Origin: Lachancea thermotolerans CBS 6340
Taxonomy: Eukaryota > Ascomycota > Saccharomycetes > Saccharomycetales > Saccharomycetaceae
NCBI RefSeq assembly: GCF_000142805.1
Contig: NC_013081.1
Coordinates: forward strand, 1,364,001 to 1,428,000
Reading direction: 5' to 3'
Length of the DNA stretch: 64,000 bases
A model generated the notes under the pieces. That model was given only the letters and a program-made list of their open reading frames with translations. It was not told where the DNA came from and searched no databases. Positions 1-10,600 of this stretch are shown here, in pieces (the first letter of the stretch is position 1; each line of letters starts with the position of its first letter). Both the position numbers and the translations under genes were made by a program.

Positions 1-2972
1 TTATCGACTCCACGGCCGAAGGCGATCTCTACTATGACTCTGTTGGGCTTTTACAGTCTCTTCCCTTGGGCACAGAAGTATTTGTTTACCTTCTTGCTCT
101 TTACCGTATCAACGATGATCAAGATGGTGGCGATTTTGCGAAAAGAAGAAGACGGAGATCTTCTTCAACTAACAGAGCTGTGTTGCAAAAGGAGGAGGTT
201 TCGAAAGCTGCTGAGCTTTACTTAAGAAAGCTTACAATAACCCTTGAAGCTCTCGATCTCGCTAAGCCACAAGGGACTGAGGTGCTCTTATCAGCGCTGT
301 TTAATGCTCTCGCAGATTTGGAGACGCTAGACCAAGACGGTGGTCTGCCTGTTCTTTACGCCCAGGAGACTCTTTCATCATGTATGATCTCCACCATAAG
401 TTCCATGGAAACTGAATCGAAATCGAAACTACATCTTGTTCGGGCTGATATTATTGTATCAGCCATCACTTCTTCGCAATCTCCTCAAGTTCAGAATAAG
501 CTACTACTTGTTATAGGAGAACTGGCGAAGCTTTGTCCAGAAACTGTTTTGCATTCTGTCATGCCTATTTTCATATTTATGGGAACGAAAACAATTCGCC
601 AGGATGATGAGTATTCGAGTTTCGTTGTTGAGAAAACCATACAGAGAGTGATCCCTGCTTTACTCCAATCCAAACCTTCAGAAGTAAATGAAGAAGTTGA
701 ATTCCTCTTGACAAGTTTTGCCACTGCCTTCACTCATGTTCCAAAACACAGGCGTGTCAAGCTTTTTACTACGCTCACACGCACTCTGGGCCCTGAGACA
801 TCAATTGGACCATTCATGTTCCTCATTTCTCAGCAGTACTCATCACTTGTTAACAAGTTCAAAATCGCAGAAAGCAAGAGCTTTCTAGAGTTTATGAAGG
901 TGTTTTTGGGGAAGTTTAATGTACTGGAACAGATAACAGGTTTGAACAAGCATTTTGAGCTAGTGAGCTCTATCTCAGAAAACTACACTGATGAACAGAA
1001 GGCGAAGCTCCTGACCAGTGCGTTGTTCTCAAATGGTGTGCTAAATTTCTCAAGTTCTGAAAGCCTCACTTTCAAGAAGAACGCTTTAGAGTTCTTGGAC
1101 AAGATTGTTGGGGGAGATGAAGTTGATTATCAATCTTCAGTCAGTCTGAAGTTGAAAATGGTTGGCGCGCTTTGGGACAGCAACCTCGACAAAACCTTTT
1201 CTGAGAAGGTCAAAGAAAATTTTGGCAATATGTTGAAGAAGGTATTGGAGTCATTAGACGCATCCAGTGCTGCTGGTGCATTGAGCTTCGAAGGCGGAGA
1301 ATCTCCATCGGCAGTCGAGCTTATGGATTTGCATCAAAGTGTTAGAAAAACTCTTTTCCAACTTCTAGGCCACACGTTGGATCTTCTTCCTATCAAGGAG
1401 TTTGTTGGAGCAACCCTTCCTTTAATTTCGCAAGATGGCTCAGAGGCAATCAATCATCACCTCATCTTGATTTTGACCTCTAAATTTGACCTGGAGCCTA
1501 TCGAGAGGGCCAACTTTGCAGATGAAGTTATTGAAACGCTGTTTGCCATTATCAAAAAACAAAACCAGGCTGATAGCATTGTTCAAGTTTCACTAAATGC
1601 TTTAAGTTCCCTGATAGCCAAATTTGGAGAGAATTTGAAGTCCAGCCTGATCACCGAATGCATGAGTGTTTCGTGCAACCTATTGCTCTCTGAGAAAACT
1701 GAGATAGAGATCTCTTCTTTGGCTGTACTCACTAGTGCAGTACAGGTGCTGGGTATCAAATCGATTGCATTCTACCCAAGAATAGTGGGCCCATCAATAA
1801 AGATTTTCAAGGCACTTGAGAACAGTGAAGTCGAGATCAAGGAACAGCTACAATTGTCGGTTGTGCTGGTTTTCGCTTCGATGATCAAGCGTATTCCAGC
1901 TTTCTTGATTTCAAACTTGGTTGAAGTGCTGAACATTGTGTTTTTCGCCGATCAAGTTCAAGATTCCGTGCGTTTATCTGTTATTTCTTTGATAACTGAG
2001 CATATGGATTTGAAAGAGGTCTTAAGAGCTTTGAACAAAGTGTGGTTGTCTGACGTGAGCAAAACACATGATTCTGTGGCAATCTCATTGTTTTTGGCTA
2101 GTCTTGAATCTTTGGTTGAAGCTCTCGACAAAAAGACAGCCACCGCCGAATCGCCCATCTTTTTCAGACTGCTGTTGTCGCTGTTCGAATACAGATCGAC
2201 AAGCGAGTTTGACCATAACACCATCAGCCGAATCGAAGCTTCCGTGCATGGCATTGCTAACGCATATGTTTTGAAGCTCAATGATAAGGTATTCAGGCCG
2301 TTATTTGCTCTAACTGTTAGATGGGCTTTCGATGGCGAAGGTGTTGTAAGCACTGGTATTACCAGAAACGAGAGGTTGATTGCCTTCTTCAAGTTTTTCA
2401 ACAGACTCCAAGAGAACTTGAGAGCTATCGTTACCTCATACTTCACTTACTTGTTAGACCCTACCGTCGACCTTTTGATGTCTTTCAGTGAAGCAAAAAC
2501 TACTGAGCCCAACCTGCGTAGACTCGTTCTAAACTCGCTAACTTCCAGTTTCAAATTTGACAGAGATGAATACTGGAAGTCTACATCGAGATTCGAGGTT
2601 GTCTCTGAGGCATTGGTTGCCCAATTATCTAACATCGAAGACTCAGTTGGTAGATACCTTGTCAAGGCAACCAGTTCTTTGGCAGTAAACAATGCCGGCG
2701 CCGAGGAACACAACAAATCCATGAACACTATGTTGATTTCCCACATGAAATCATCATGTTCTAGCTCCGAAAAACTATGGGCGGTGCGGATAGTTAAAAC
2801 TATCTACTCCAAGGTCGGCGAGGGCTGGCTCGTCTTTTTGCCTCAGCTTGTACCAATCATTGCCGAGCTTCTCGAGGACGAAGATGAAGATGTGGAGTCT
2901 GAAGTTCGCACCGGTCTGGTTAAAGTTGTTGAAAACGTTCTGGGCGAACCATTTGATAGATACCTTGATTGA
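1..2972 (+). CDS. UTP10: U3 snoRNP / small-subunit processome protein Utp10, C-terminal part (5' end outside window)
   Basis: The reading frame is open from base 3 with no start codon, so this is the last 989 or so codons of a much longer gene (S. cerevisiae Utp10 is about 1770 aa). The protein is almost entirely alpha-helical HEAT-type repeats, and its last part corresponds to the BP28CT region shared with human HEATR1. The final residues are acidic (EDEDEDVESEV) and then end in EPFDRYLD. Utp10 is a t-UTP/UtpA component of the nucleolar processome, needed for 18S pre-rRNA processing and linked to rDNA transcription. GMH1 follows on the same strand about 220 bp downstream. Assignment rests on recognising the family and on synteny with GMH1. 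Confidence 0.9.
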   Translation, partial: IDSTAEGDLYYDSVGLLQSLPLGTEVFVYLLALYRINDDQDGGDFAKRRRRRSSSTNRAVLQKEEVSKAAELYLRKLTITLEALDLAKPQGTEVLLSALFNALADLETLDQDGGLPVLYAQETLSSCMISTISSMETESKSKLHLVRADIIVSAITSSQSPQVQNKLLLVIGELAKLCPETVLHSVMPIFIFMGTKTIRQDDEYSSFVVEKTIQRVIPALLQSKPSEVNEEVEFLLTSFATAFTHVPKHRRVKLFTTLTRTLGPETSIGPFMFLISQQYSSLVNKFKIAESKSFLEFMKVFLGKFNVLEQITGLNKHFELVSSISENYTDEQKAKLLTSALFSNGVLNFSSSESLTFKKNALEFLDKIVGGDEVDYQSSVSLKLKMVGALWDSNLDKTFSEKVKENFGNMLKKVLESLDASSAAGALSFEGGESPSAVELMDLHQSVRKTLFQLLGHTLDLLPIKEFVGATLPLISQDGSEAINHHLILILTSKFDLEPIERANFADEVIETLFAIIKKQNQADSIVQVSLNALSSLIAKFGENLKSSLITECMSVSCNLLLSEKTEIEISSLAVLTSAVQVLGIKSIAFYPRIVGPSIKIFKALENSEVEIKEQLQLSVVLVFASMIKRIPAFLISNLVEVLNIVFFADQVQDSVRLSVISLITEHMDLKEVLRALNKVWLSDVSKTHDSVAISLFLASLESLVEALDKKTATAESPIFFRLLLSLFEYRSTSEFDHNTISRIEASVHGIANAYVLKLNDKVFRPLFALTVRWAFDGEGVVSTGITRNERLIAFFKFFNRLQENLRAIVTSYFTYLLDPTVDLLMSFSEAKTTEPNLRRLVLNSLTSSFKFDRDEYWKSTSRFEVVSEALVAQLSNIEDSVGRYLVKATSSLAVNNAGAEEHNKSMNTMLISHMKSSCSSSEKLWAVRIVKTIYSKVGEGWLVFLPQLVPIIAELLEDEDEDVESEVRTGLVKVVENVLGEPFDRYLD

Positions 2973-3191
2973 AGTTAGTAAATAGACTTCTATTATCTAA
3001 AATTTAAGACATGTAATATAAAAAGCGACTGAAGCAGGTCGAAGAGGCCTGGTAAACTAATATATTTCTCGGTATCCTTGTACACCGAGATCTGGTTTAT
3101 GCTTGCCTCGGTGAAAAAAAATGACAACTCAAACAATAAGATGCCCGTATTATAGGAACTAACACATAAGACGCGCCGCGGAACAAGGGCG

Positions 3192-3926
3192 ATGTCAGAG
3201 CTCCCGGTAACAACGCAAGATCTCGAAAACAAGACAGCAAAGACTGGGCTTCCTCCAGTGCTGAAAAGGCTATTTAAATCGCATAAAAACCTGGACTTCG
3301 AGACGGCAACATGGGAAATGATAAATCTAGTTTTTAAACCCCGGAAGGCATACAGATCTCTATATTACCAGCGGCAGACCAGGAACAGATGGTCCCGGGA
3401 CGATCCCTCTTTTTTTATTTTGCAGGTTGGATTACTGTTCATCAGTTCGCTCGTCTGGTCCGTTGTGTATGGTCATTCCTTCAAAGGGTTTATCAAGATG
3501 ATGTTTAACATGATATTCATCGACTTCTTCGCAGTGGGATTCATAGTGGCCACCCTATTCTGGGCTACGCTGAATAGAAGCTTTTTCAAGTTTAGGTCTG
3601 CGCAGAATGCGCACGTTGAATGGGCATACTGTTTTGACGTACATTGTAACGCGTTCCTAGTGGTTTGGTGCTTGCTCTACCTAGTGCAGTTCTTACTGCT
3701 TCCTGCCATCAATTTGCACAGATGGATAGGGCTCTTCATCGGCAACACGCTCTATTGTGCCGCATTCGGCCAGTATTTCGTGCTCACCTTCTATGGCTAC
3801 AGCCAGCTCCCAATCCTCAAGAACGTCAACTTCATCCTACTGCCAACAATGGTGTTCGCTGGGGTATACCTTGTGAGCCTGTTTGGTCTCGAGCTCTCGA
3901 AGGTGTTCCAGTTTCACTCCTACTAA
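3192..3926 (+). CDS. GMH1: Golgi membrane protein of the UNC-50 family (Gmh1)
   Basis: A 244-aa polytopic protein of the UNC-50 family. A soluble N-terminal part of about 75 residues carries the family's FETATWEM...RKAYRSLYY stretch. About five membrane segments follow, roughly at residues 77-96, 104-125, 152-175, 180-203 and 212-233. S. cerevisiae Gmh1 (273 aa) is a Golgi protein that interacts genetically with the Arf GEF Gea1. The start is an ATG at 3192 preceded by a purine-rich leader. The neighbour UTP10 is expected: UTP10 and GMH1 (YJL109C/YKR030W) lie on sister segments in S. cerevisiae. The 142-aa unknown gene converges on it about 100 bp downstream. Confidence 0.9.
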   Translation: MSELPVTTQDLENKTAKTGLPPVLKRLFKSHKNLDFETATWEMINLVFKPRKAYRSLYYQRQTRNRWSRDDPSFFILQVGLLFISSLVWSVVYGHSFKGFIKMMFNMIFIDFFAVGFIVATLFWATLNRSFFKFRSAQNAHVEWAYCFDVHCNAFLVVWCLLYLVQFLLLPAINLHRWIGLFIGNTLYCAAFGQYFVLTFYGYSQLPILKNVNFILLPTMVFAGVYLVSLFGLELSKVFQFHSY

Positions 3927-4026
3927 AAACTGCGCACACTTAACCGGTGCTTCTCTACGCAATGCACTAAAAATCTTTAACTTCGAAACCTACACAAATG
4001 CCGCGGCGCTTCCGCCATTAACTCCC

Positions 4027-4455
4027 TTACGCAACTTCGTCTACTTCCTCGAGGACCATCACGCCCGCGAAGGGCTGGAGATCGTTGTCTAGGCTTCCCG
4101 GACGTGAGCCCTGGAACACAAGCACGGGGAACTCGTACTCGGGATCCTCGGGGAGCGGGTCCTTCCACGGCGGGCCATGGTCGTCATCACCCGTCACCGG
4201 GAGCTCCACAAAGTCGATTCGCAGCGACTCCTGCTCGATCACGCAATACAGCTTGAACTTTTTCTTTGCCAGATCTTGCTCTTCGTTGTAATACAAAGCT
4301 CCCCATGACGTCCCTGTTACCCGCGCGGTGCACGAACCGATTCCAACGATACGCTTATGAGGTGCTCTTAGATGCATACTGCACACACCCAGAAGCCCGT
4401 TCTCTATTTCGATATTAGCGCTCGCACATCTCTGAAACAGCCTTGTTCGTACCAT
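4027..4455 (-). CDS. Unknown 142-aa protein
   Basis: I do not recognise this protein. The ORF starts with an ATG at 4455 and ends 100 bp from the convergent GMH1 stop. The sequence mixes hydrophobic beta-like strands (LLGVCSMHL, RIVGIGSCTARVTG, KFKLYCVIE, EFPVLVFQG, FAGVMVLEE) with a central acidic loop and an acidic C-terminus, which suggests a small beta-rich globular fold; an OB- or barrel-like fold is only a guess. No membrane segment or signal peptide is seen. It sits between GMH1 and SPO14, where I know of no S. cerevisiae counterpart. The upstream region carries an unusual ATGAGTTA array (4605-4710). That this is a real gene is supported by its codon composition and position, not by homology. 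Confidence 0.6.
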   Translation of the reverse strand: MVRTRLFQRCASANIEIENGLLGVCSMHLRAPHKRIVGIGSCTARVTGTSWGALYYNEEQDLAKKKFKLYCVIEQESLRIDFVELPVTGDDDHGPPWKDPLPEDPEYEFPVLVFQGSRPGSLDNDLQPFAGVMVLEEVDEVA

Positions 4456-5016
4456 CCGCTAGCCCTGAAAACTTGTGCTCTTGGAGCCCAGTGTATGGAG
4501 CCCATCAGCGAGATGCTGCGAGTACCTCCATCTTTATAGCCCGTAACCAAGACTGTTGATATTGACTGGACAATTACGAGCGACAGCTAGAAAAAAAAAA
4601 GTTTATGAGTTAATGAGTTACGAGCTTTTTTGACACATTTGAAAATGAGTTAGATGACGTCTACTGATAAAGTAATGAGTCAATGAGTTAAGTGGAAAGT
4701 CAATGAGTTCGTAAATAATATGTAGATGAAGCTGACAGTAAATCTTAGCTGCGGCTCGCCGGGAGGATAGCTTGGAGCGTCTGAGCGTGGTCATTAGATG
4801 ATTAGAAGGAGCCCAGAGCGTCACATGCCGTTAGTGAACATTTGAGATGTTCAATACGAATGGAATTTTTTTCCGGCCACAGATGTCATAGGTGCGAGAT
4901 GCGGGTTGCTAAGGGCATGGTAAGTTCCGCATTTTTGGTCGTTGCGCGGAATAGTTTTATTCCGTGGAAGTTGGGCAGGCTTTGGCTGTTCAGATAACAA
5001 AGGCGCGAGCCTCGGC
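4456..5016. other. Intergenic region upstream of the 142-aa gene
   Basis: It holds the octamer array described separately, a run of A residues at about 4591-4600 and otherwise no ORF with coding character and no RNA gene. It must contain the promoter of the 142-aa gene and the 3' end of the 549-aa gene, both on the minus strand. Confidence 0.6.
4605..4710. repeat. Array of six ATGAGTTA-like octamers
   Basis: Six near-identical octamers lie within 106 bp: ATGAGTTA at 4605, 4613, 4645 and 4683, ATGAGTCA at 4675 and ATGAGTTC at 4703. Two pairs are directly abutted (4605/4613 and 4675/4683). All are in the same orientation, upstream of the minus-strand 142-aa gene (start 4455). The core TGAGTCA/TGAGTTA resembles a bZIP (AP-1/Gcn4-type) site, but no binding factor is shown by sequence alone. 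Confidence 0.8.
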
Positions 5017-6666
5017 TCACTCGTTGGCCGAGACAACTAGAGCACGTGCTTCAGCTCGTTCTGAGTCTCTCCACAAGTCTTCGAATACGCTTCTGCTCAG
5101 CCGTATCCTGCTGCGCAGCTGGTCTGCCTCTGTCTTGGTACCAAAGCTTGGGCCATGCGGGCTTGTGGGGGAAATCTGCTTGGCGCTGTTGAACAAGCGC
5201 TCGAATTCAACATCCTTCTCTGCGGTGTTTAAACATAGTAGCGGGCCTCGGGGCATGGGCCTGGTCTCAGAACGCAGCAGTTTTTGGCGCTCGAGAACCT
5301 TTGATTTGATGTCCTGGTCTTTGCACATGTTCTTGACCGTTGAGACAATAATTTTCTCGCCGACAACGCCGGACGACGGAAAACGCTCTATCGTTTTCAG
5401 CTGGTTGCTCAGTCGTTCCGCGAGAAGCTTGGTATGTAGATCGTTCCGGTACCAGAATTTGGATGCAGGGGCCGCGTGCCCGTCTTCGTCCTCATCGACC
5501 ACTGGCGAGTGGGACTGTGCGTCTGCAGCCGCGAAAAGACGGAGCCTATTGTTCCCCGGCCAGTTGCTGTCGCTTTTGGAGGCAAAAGCGCTGCTGTCTG
5601 AGCAGCCGGAAAGGTCCTCCCCGCTTGCGAAGCTGTCGAACCTTTTTTTCAGCACCTCCATTTTCATCTGCAGCCGCGACGTGTGGGACCCGGTGCTGGA
5701 ATTCGAGGCGGACCTGGTGGAAAGGTCTTTCTGGAAAGCCTCGAGAGCCATGGACTCCGCCTTTGACAGTCGTCGCCCGGGTACTTTGGTCAGAGGCGAC
5801 TGATTGGAGCTTCCGATGCTCGGGGCGTCGTTGATTTCGCTAGTCTTGGGGGTCTCTATGATGTCGTCAAACTTGTTGTCGAAGGCGTACTCGTGCGGGA
5901 AAAGCTCTTCGTTTATGGCTGTTTCGATCTCGTTCTCGAGAAACCTCGCTTTAGCGTCTTCGTCCTGCTCCTGCACATCGTCAGCAAGGGAGCTCTTGTG
6001 TATAAGTTCAGGCCCTCCCTCCACGAGAGACTGGTTGCGGGCCTGAACGCTGCCTCCGGCGGGCGCGCCTGTTGTGGGGCCCGTGTTTAGTTTTTTAGAC
6101 CTCAGTTCAAGGCTCAAGGACAGGCTGGAAGGCGCGGCGTCGGCCTGGCGGATGCTTGCGAGGGTAGGAATGTGCGTTGTGCTCGAGCTTTTGGGCCTTG
6201 TCGCGAGATTCCTCGCAAACTGGTAGTGGCTTATGGGGTTGTGCTCGGAGCTAGATTGACTTCCCCTGTCGTTCTGGGACGCGTATATGTGTACGTTGAG
6301 CGGAGCGCCGCCAGGCGTGGTGCCTCGACCATCGGTGGCTGCATGCGAGCCTGCTCGCTGGTCTCGCACCAAAAATGCGCCCGAATTACGCTTGTTTTTC
6401 AGGTTGTGGAACAGTACGCTGGCAGCAGAGCTGCGCTGGCGGTTTGCCATGAGCTTCGAGGCGTGATGGTTCATGTTGGAGCTCGGCAGCGCCGGCTCTT
6501 CATGGGTGCTCTCGGAGACTGTGTACAAGGATGTTGTCCGCAGAAGCGGCTGTCTCTTGGGTAGTTTTTGACTGTTATTCAACGCCGCAGATAATTCGCT
6601 CGGATTCTGGCTCCCATTGCTCTCTTCCAACCCCGTGTGCAAACGGCTTTTCGATCGACCTCTCAT
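5017..6666 (-). CDS. Unknown Ser-rich 549-aa protein, possibly regulated by nitrogen
   Basis: I do not recognise this protein. The ATG is at 6666. The N-terminal two thirds are low-complexity, rich in Ser, Asn and basic residues (many S/T-rich segments, predicted disordered and phosphorylatable). The C-terminal third, from about residue 395, is more ordered: it has a block starting FWYRNDLHTKLLAERLSNQL, then ERFPSSGVVGEKIIVSTVKN, KVLERQKLLRSETRPMPRGP and DVEFERLFNSA, and a final helical segment with SRSVFEDLWRDSERAEARAL. No catalytic motif, zinc site or membrane segment is visible. It lies between the 142-aa gene and SPO14. The region upstream has four GATAAG elements within 188 bp, suggesting GATA-factor control. 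Confidence 0.75.
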   Translation of the reverse strand: MRGRSKSRLHTGLEESNGSQNPSELSAALNNSQKLPKRQPLLRTTSLYTVSESTHEEPALPSSNMNHHASKLMANRQRSSAASVLFHNLKNKRNSGAFLVRDQRAGSHAATDGRGTTPGGAPLNVHIYASQNDRGSQSSSEHNPISHYQFARNLATRPKSSSTTHIPTLASIRQADAAPSSLSLSLELRSKKLNTGPTTGAPAGGSVQARNQSLVEGGPELIHKSSLADDVQEQDEDAKARFLENEIETAINEELFPHEYAFDNKFDDIIETPKTSEINDAPSIGSSNQSPLTKVPGRRLSKAESMALEAFQKDLSTRSASNSSTGSHTSRLQMKMEVLKKRFDSFASGEDLSGCSDSSAFASKSDSNWPGNNRLRLFAAADAQSHSPVVDEDEDGHAAPASKFWYRNDLHTKLLAERLSNQLKTIERFPSSGVVGEKIIVSTVKNMCKDQDIKSKVLERQKLLRSETRPMPRGPLLCLNTAEKDVEFERLFNSAKQISPTSPHGPSFGTKTEADQLRSRIRLSRSVFEDLWRDSERAEARALVVSANE

Positions 6667-7689
6667 GCGTGGTTACAGCCTACTCGCGGCCGTTTGAGAC
6701 TCCCTCCTGGTCGTGCACCTGGGTTTCAAGCCAGTAAGTCGCTCCTTCCGTATAAGTACGCAACCGTTGTCGAAACATTGTTCTTCCCTATTCCAAATGG
6801 TTTGTTCTTGACCCTTGATCTGTCTTATCGCCCAGCCCTTATCACCTTGAGGCATTCACAATTAGGTGCAAGGTCATGTGACCTGTTTTCATGCATGAGA
6901 ATCTGATGTAATAAGACCATGCGATAAATTCTCTGATAAGGACATCAGCCGGCCGTTCTTGACACTAACGGAGTCTCTGTGGGAACGGTGCTATGTTTGT
7001 TAACGGATAAGGTTCTGTCACATTGTATAGTGCGGCTGGTAGCCATTTTTCAAACAATCAAACCTTAAACTATCTGAGTTGCTTGTGGAAAAGCACGCAT
7101 GTTGCTTCCGCTGCATCCGTGCTAAGTAGTTGTCCCAATCGGGATGCACTGTTTTCGTGAATTACGTTCTTAAGCTGTGTCTGGCGTTTTATTGCTTATC
7201 TAGTGTTTCGTTACAGATTTGTATCAGCATAATCTTTTTTGTCGATATTGTCTTAGTTGCGAGACTAGTCAGACTGAGCGCGCTCGAGTGACTTGAATGA
7301 TGGCATTGGTGCTGCTGCTTTGGGGCTTGCGAAGCTTCTCAGGGTGGAGCAGTCAGCAAGAGCTGAAGAGCAGGCCCTTCAGCCCGTAACAGTGCGCTAG
7401 CGTGCATCGTAAGACCGAAGTGCTCTTTCCAGGTGTTCTATTATGTAACTATTGCTCGTAAATATGGCGAAGTATGGGACATACTTTAGTATTAAAGGCG
7501 TGAAGCAGTTCACTTGTGCAATGTAAGGAAAATACTTGGTTTGGTTGGCCACACGCAAAAGCGCCAGCGACTTTGGGTCGCGCCACTGCGGCCTTTAGAG
7601 CAGGAGAAGCTTCTTCGAAAATGTCTGGGCTGCCATTCCAGCTACGAAGCTAGTTAGCGGCAACGAGGACGGGTTTGAGGAAAACCCTT
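6667..7689. other. About 1 kb intergenic region between the 549-aa gene and the SPO14 stop
   Basis: Both flanking genes are on the minus strand, so this holds the 549-aa gene's promoter (with the GATAAG cluster) and the SPO14 3' region. No long ORF with coding character was seen, and no tRNA A/B-box pair. Confidence 0.55.
6824..7011. promoter_or_regulatory. GATAAG cluster upstream of the 549-aa gene
   Basis: GATAAG occurs at 6824-6829 and 6838-6843 (as CTTATC) and at 6935-6940 and 7006-7011, with GATAAA at 6923-6928 and one more CTTATC at 7195-7200. The cluster lies 158-345 bp upstream of the minus-strand ATG at 6666. Paired GATAAG sites are the classic UAS-NTR recognised by Gln3/Gat1 and Dal80/Gzf3. 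Binding is inference. Confidence 0.6.
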
Positions 7690-10600
7690 TCAGTCGTAGA
7701 TGTCGATGGGTGGCAATCTGTCGGCATTGTAGAACCAATTCTTGGATTCGACTTCTTTAGCAAGCCAGTCAGTAGGAAATACAACCAGGTGGCCGTGAAT
7801 GCGCTCCAGAATCCTTCTAGCCGTGTGCTTGTCGAAAATACGCTGGTTTGCCCCGTATAGTACGCTGCTAGAGAGCTTCATCTTCAGAGCACTCGAGCGT
7901 GCCCGGGAGTCGTGTTGGGAAGCGTTGTTTTTGGCGTTCGTGCTGTTAGGGGCCGTTTTGAAAGAGGAGTCGTCCTCAGTGTTGGAAACTTGGGGCTGAG
8001 GCTTGCCTGGTATGTTCTGCTGCTCCAGCTCAATCAAGGTGTCTTGAGTAGAGTTAAATTCCTCCTGCATGCGGTTGAAGTCTTTATAGTCGCGCCAAGT
8101 CTGTACCGAGTTGTCCGGCTGACAGTGGAACACTAGTCGGAATAACATGGTGTTGCGCAGCGCGATGGCAAACCACATGTCCTCGTAGAAAAGGTCCGAA
8201 AGTGGATCTTCAAACGCATATGGATCGATAAACTTGAGCTTGAGGAACGCTTTCTGACGCGACTTGTAGCCGCCAATGGGCGGCAATAGCTGCAAAAGCA
8301 TGTCGTCAATGATCTCATCATCCAGCTCCTGCTTTTGCAGGATTCCAGCGTGCTTCTCATGCGTGCGAGCTGACTCGTTGGCGAACCCTTCAACACTTGA
8401 AACTGAGTGCATCGACGATGACGAGTACTTGTTGTCCGATTCAGTCCGTTTTTTTCTTTCGACCTTGTAAGATAGGTGCTGCAAGTAGCAAATACGCTTC
8501 AGCATGTCCCATTTTTCTATGTCGGTTACGGAACTATCCTGCAGGTAGCTCTCCACGTCCTCTCTGTCGGGCAAAAATGTGTCATAGCCACGAGATCTAT
8601 TCCCTCGTAAACCAGTCGAAAGCACTTTATCCGCCCAAGCTCTCAATTTTTCTGTTACATTTTGTTTGAACTTTTTGCTCACCTTCTTCCATCCATCACG
8701 GCCCAAGCCCTTGACATCGTCGGCATGCATCTCATTGTTTACAAGTCTCGAGTCTGTGCTTATTGGTTTCTTTTCCTGGATTCCAAGATTAGCCTCACCA
8801 GCTCTGTTGTTGAAGGAATGATAATGGTTCAAACATGACGCTAAATTTTCCTCTTCTTTCCGTTGAGGAAGTTCAGTCTTTGAATCTGTGTTTTCAGTGT
8901 CAACAGGACCAGAAAATTCGTCTTTCTCGTTGTACGTTTCCAGCGGGTTGTCAATACCATTGCTGCCAACAGTGAATTTATGCTTTTGCTTCCAAGCTTC
9001 ACTCGACTCCGTGTTCATAACCTCTCGGTAGCCAACTTCGATCAATGCGGAAGCCAGCTTGGCTTCTCTGTCGCTCGCATCATCACCATCTAAAGTGTGC
9101 AACGTTTTATAGTTGAGCTCAGCTAATTGTTCAAGCTTTCCAAACTTTCTTTCCACGACCTCCACAATATCAACATCACAGCCTAAGTGTTCCCGCATTA
9201 GTCTTTGCCTTAATTCCCAAGCAAACCTTCCAGCAAGATATGGCTGGTCGCCCATTCTCGTTTCAACTAAATCTGTATCCCTGATGAGCGCTGCGACCTC
9301 ACTGTCTCTGTTGCCCAACATTGATCTTTCGTTGACGTTTGCGCTACCTATGATGCAAGCTCTGTCATCTACAATTAGAACCTTGCCGTGCACATAAAGC
9401 TGTTCGGTGACTAAGCGGTCATTGGGACCAAGTGTCGACCATTTTCTCAGGGAGAAAAATTGGATGTATTGTAGAGGATTAATATCGAGTTTTTTGAGTC
9501 TGGCAAAGATAGACGTTTCACCCCTGGAGATAGATTGGTATTGGCATTGCATGATGACACGAACACTAGAGCCTTCTGGCTTGTCGATTGGTGAATCGAA
9601 CCCAGGCATTAAAGGAATAACTATGAAAGCTTTCCAAGTCTTGCCTTCGCTGTTTGCCTTGATTATTCTATCGACCAATGCATCGCCAATTTTGTTTTCA
9701 ACGACAACGCCGTCCCAGCTTGAACTTGTGACAAAGAACTGATTCTCCATGTAAACGTAGTGGTTGGACGTCTCGATTAATTTTAGGTAAGCATTTTGGA
9801 TAGAATGCTCAGTTTTCTTCAGACCCAAAGACCAGTTACCGGCACTTCTCAACACTTGCACTTCACATGTCGAGCGGTCAGCCAAACTTTGGAACAAGGG
9901 TGATCTCTTCATTTCCTCTTCCGTAAAGTCACTTGGAGGTGTCAGAAGAGGTGTAGGGCGACTGGGGCGCTTTTGTCTCAATAAGTAGTTCCATCTCTGA
10001 ACAAAGTGACGGGACATATCTCTCGCGGGCTCGCCAACAATCATTGTATGAACATCGTGCCATGGCATTCTTGGTATCTCTTTTCTATCATACATTGATT
10101 CGAAAGGCTTGTCAAGGTCATAAAAGTCACACACTCTTGCATTTGAGTAATCTTTACCTGGGAAAATCTGTTCCTGGAGTTCCGGGCTGTCGTCTCGCAA
10201 CACATGCTCAGGGGTATCATATCTACCATAACAGAGATCAATACCTCCCATGAATGCGATACTGTGGTCGATAACCGTCATCTTTTCGTGATGGGCCCAG
10301 AAATAAGTATTTTGAAGCCACTGATTAGGAGATCTTATTAGATGAATGTTGGGGTGCAGACTTAACATGGAGTGCTTTGTCCAGGAAGAGTCCGTACCAA
10401 CTGTTGATCCTACGTTTCTGTAAACAACCACGAAGATCTTGACACCTTTCTCTGCTCTCTCTTTCAAAATTCTGTCGATACGGTACTCCTGATTTCCCTT
10501 GAATGGGCGCCGCATATACAGTTCAGGTGATAGCCACCAGTCATGAATGTAAATGACGTCCTGGGCCATCGAGAGCGCCTCACTTAGAGCCCAAAAGTAG

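Noticed and set aside
4964-5803. 279-codon frame antisense to the 549-aa gene
   Set aside because: Shadow frame; Ser/Leu-rich noise with no domain, covering the opposite strand of a gene with better codon character.
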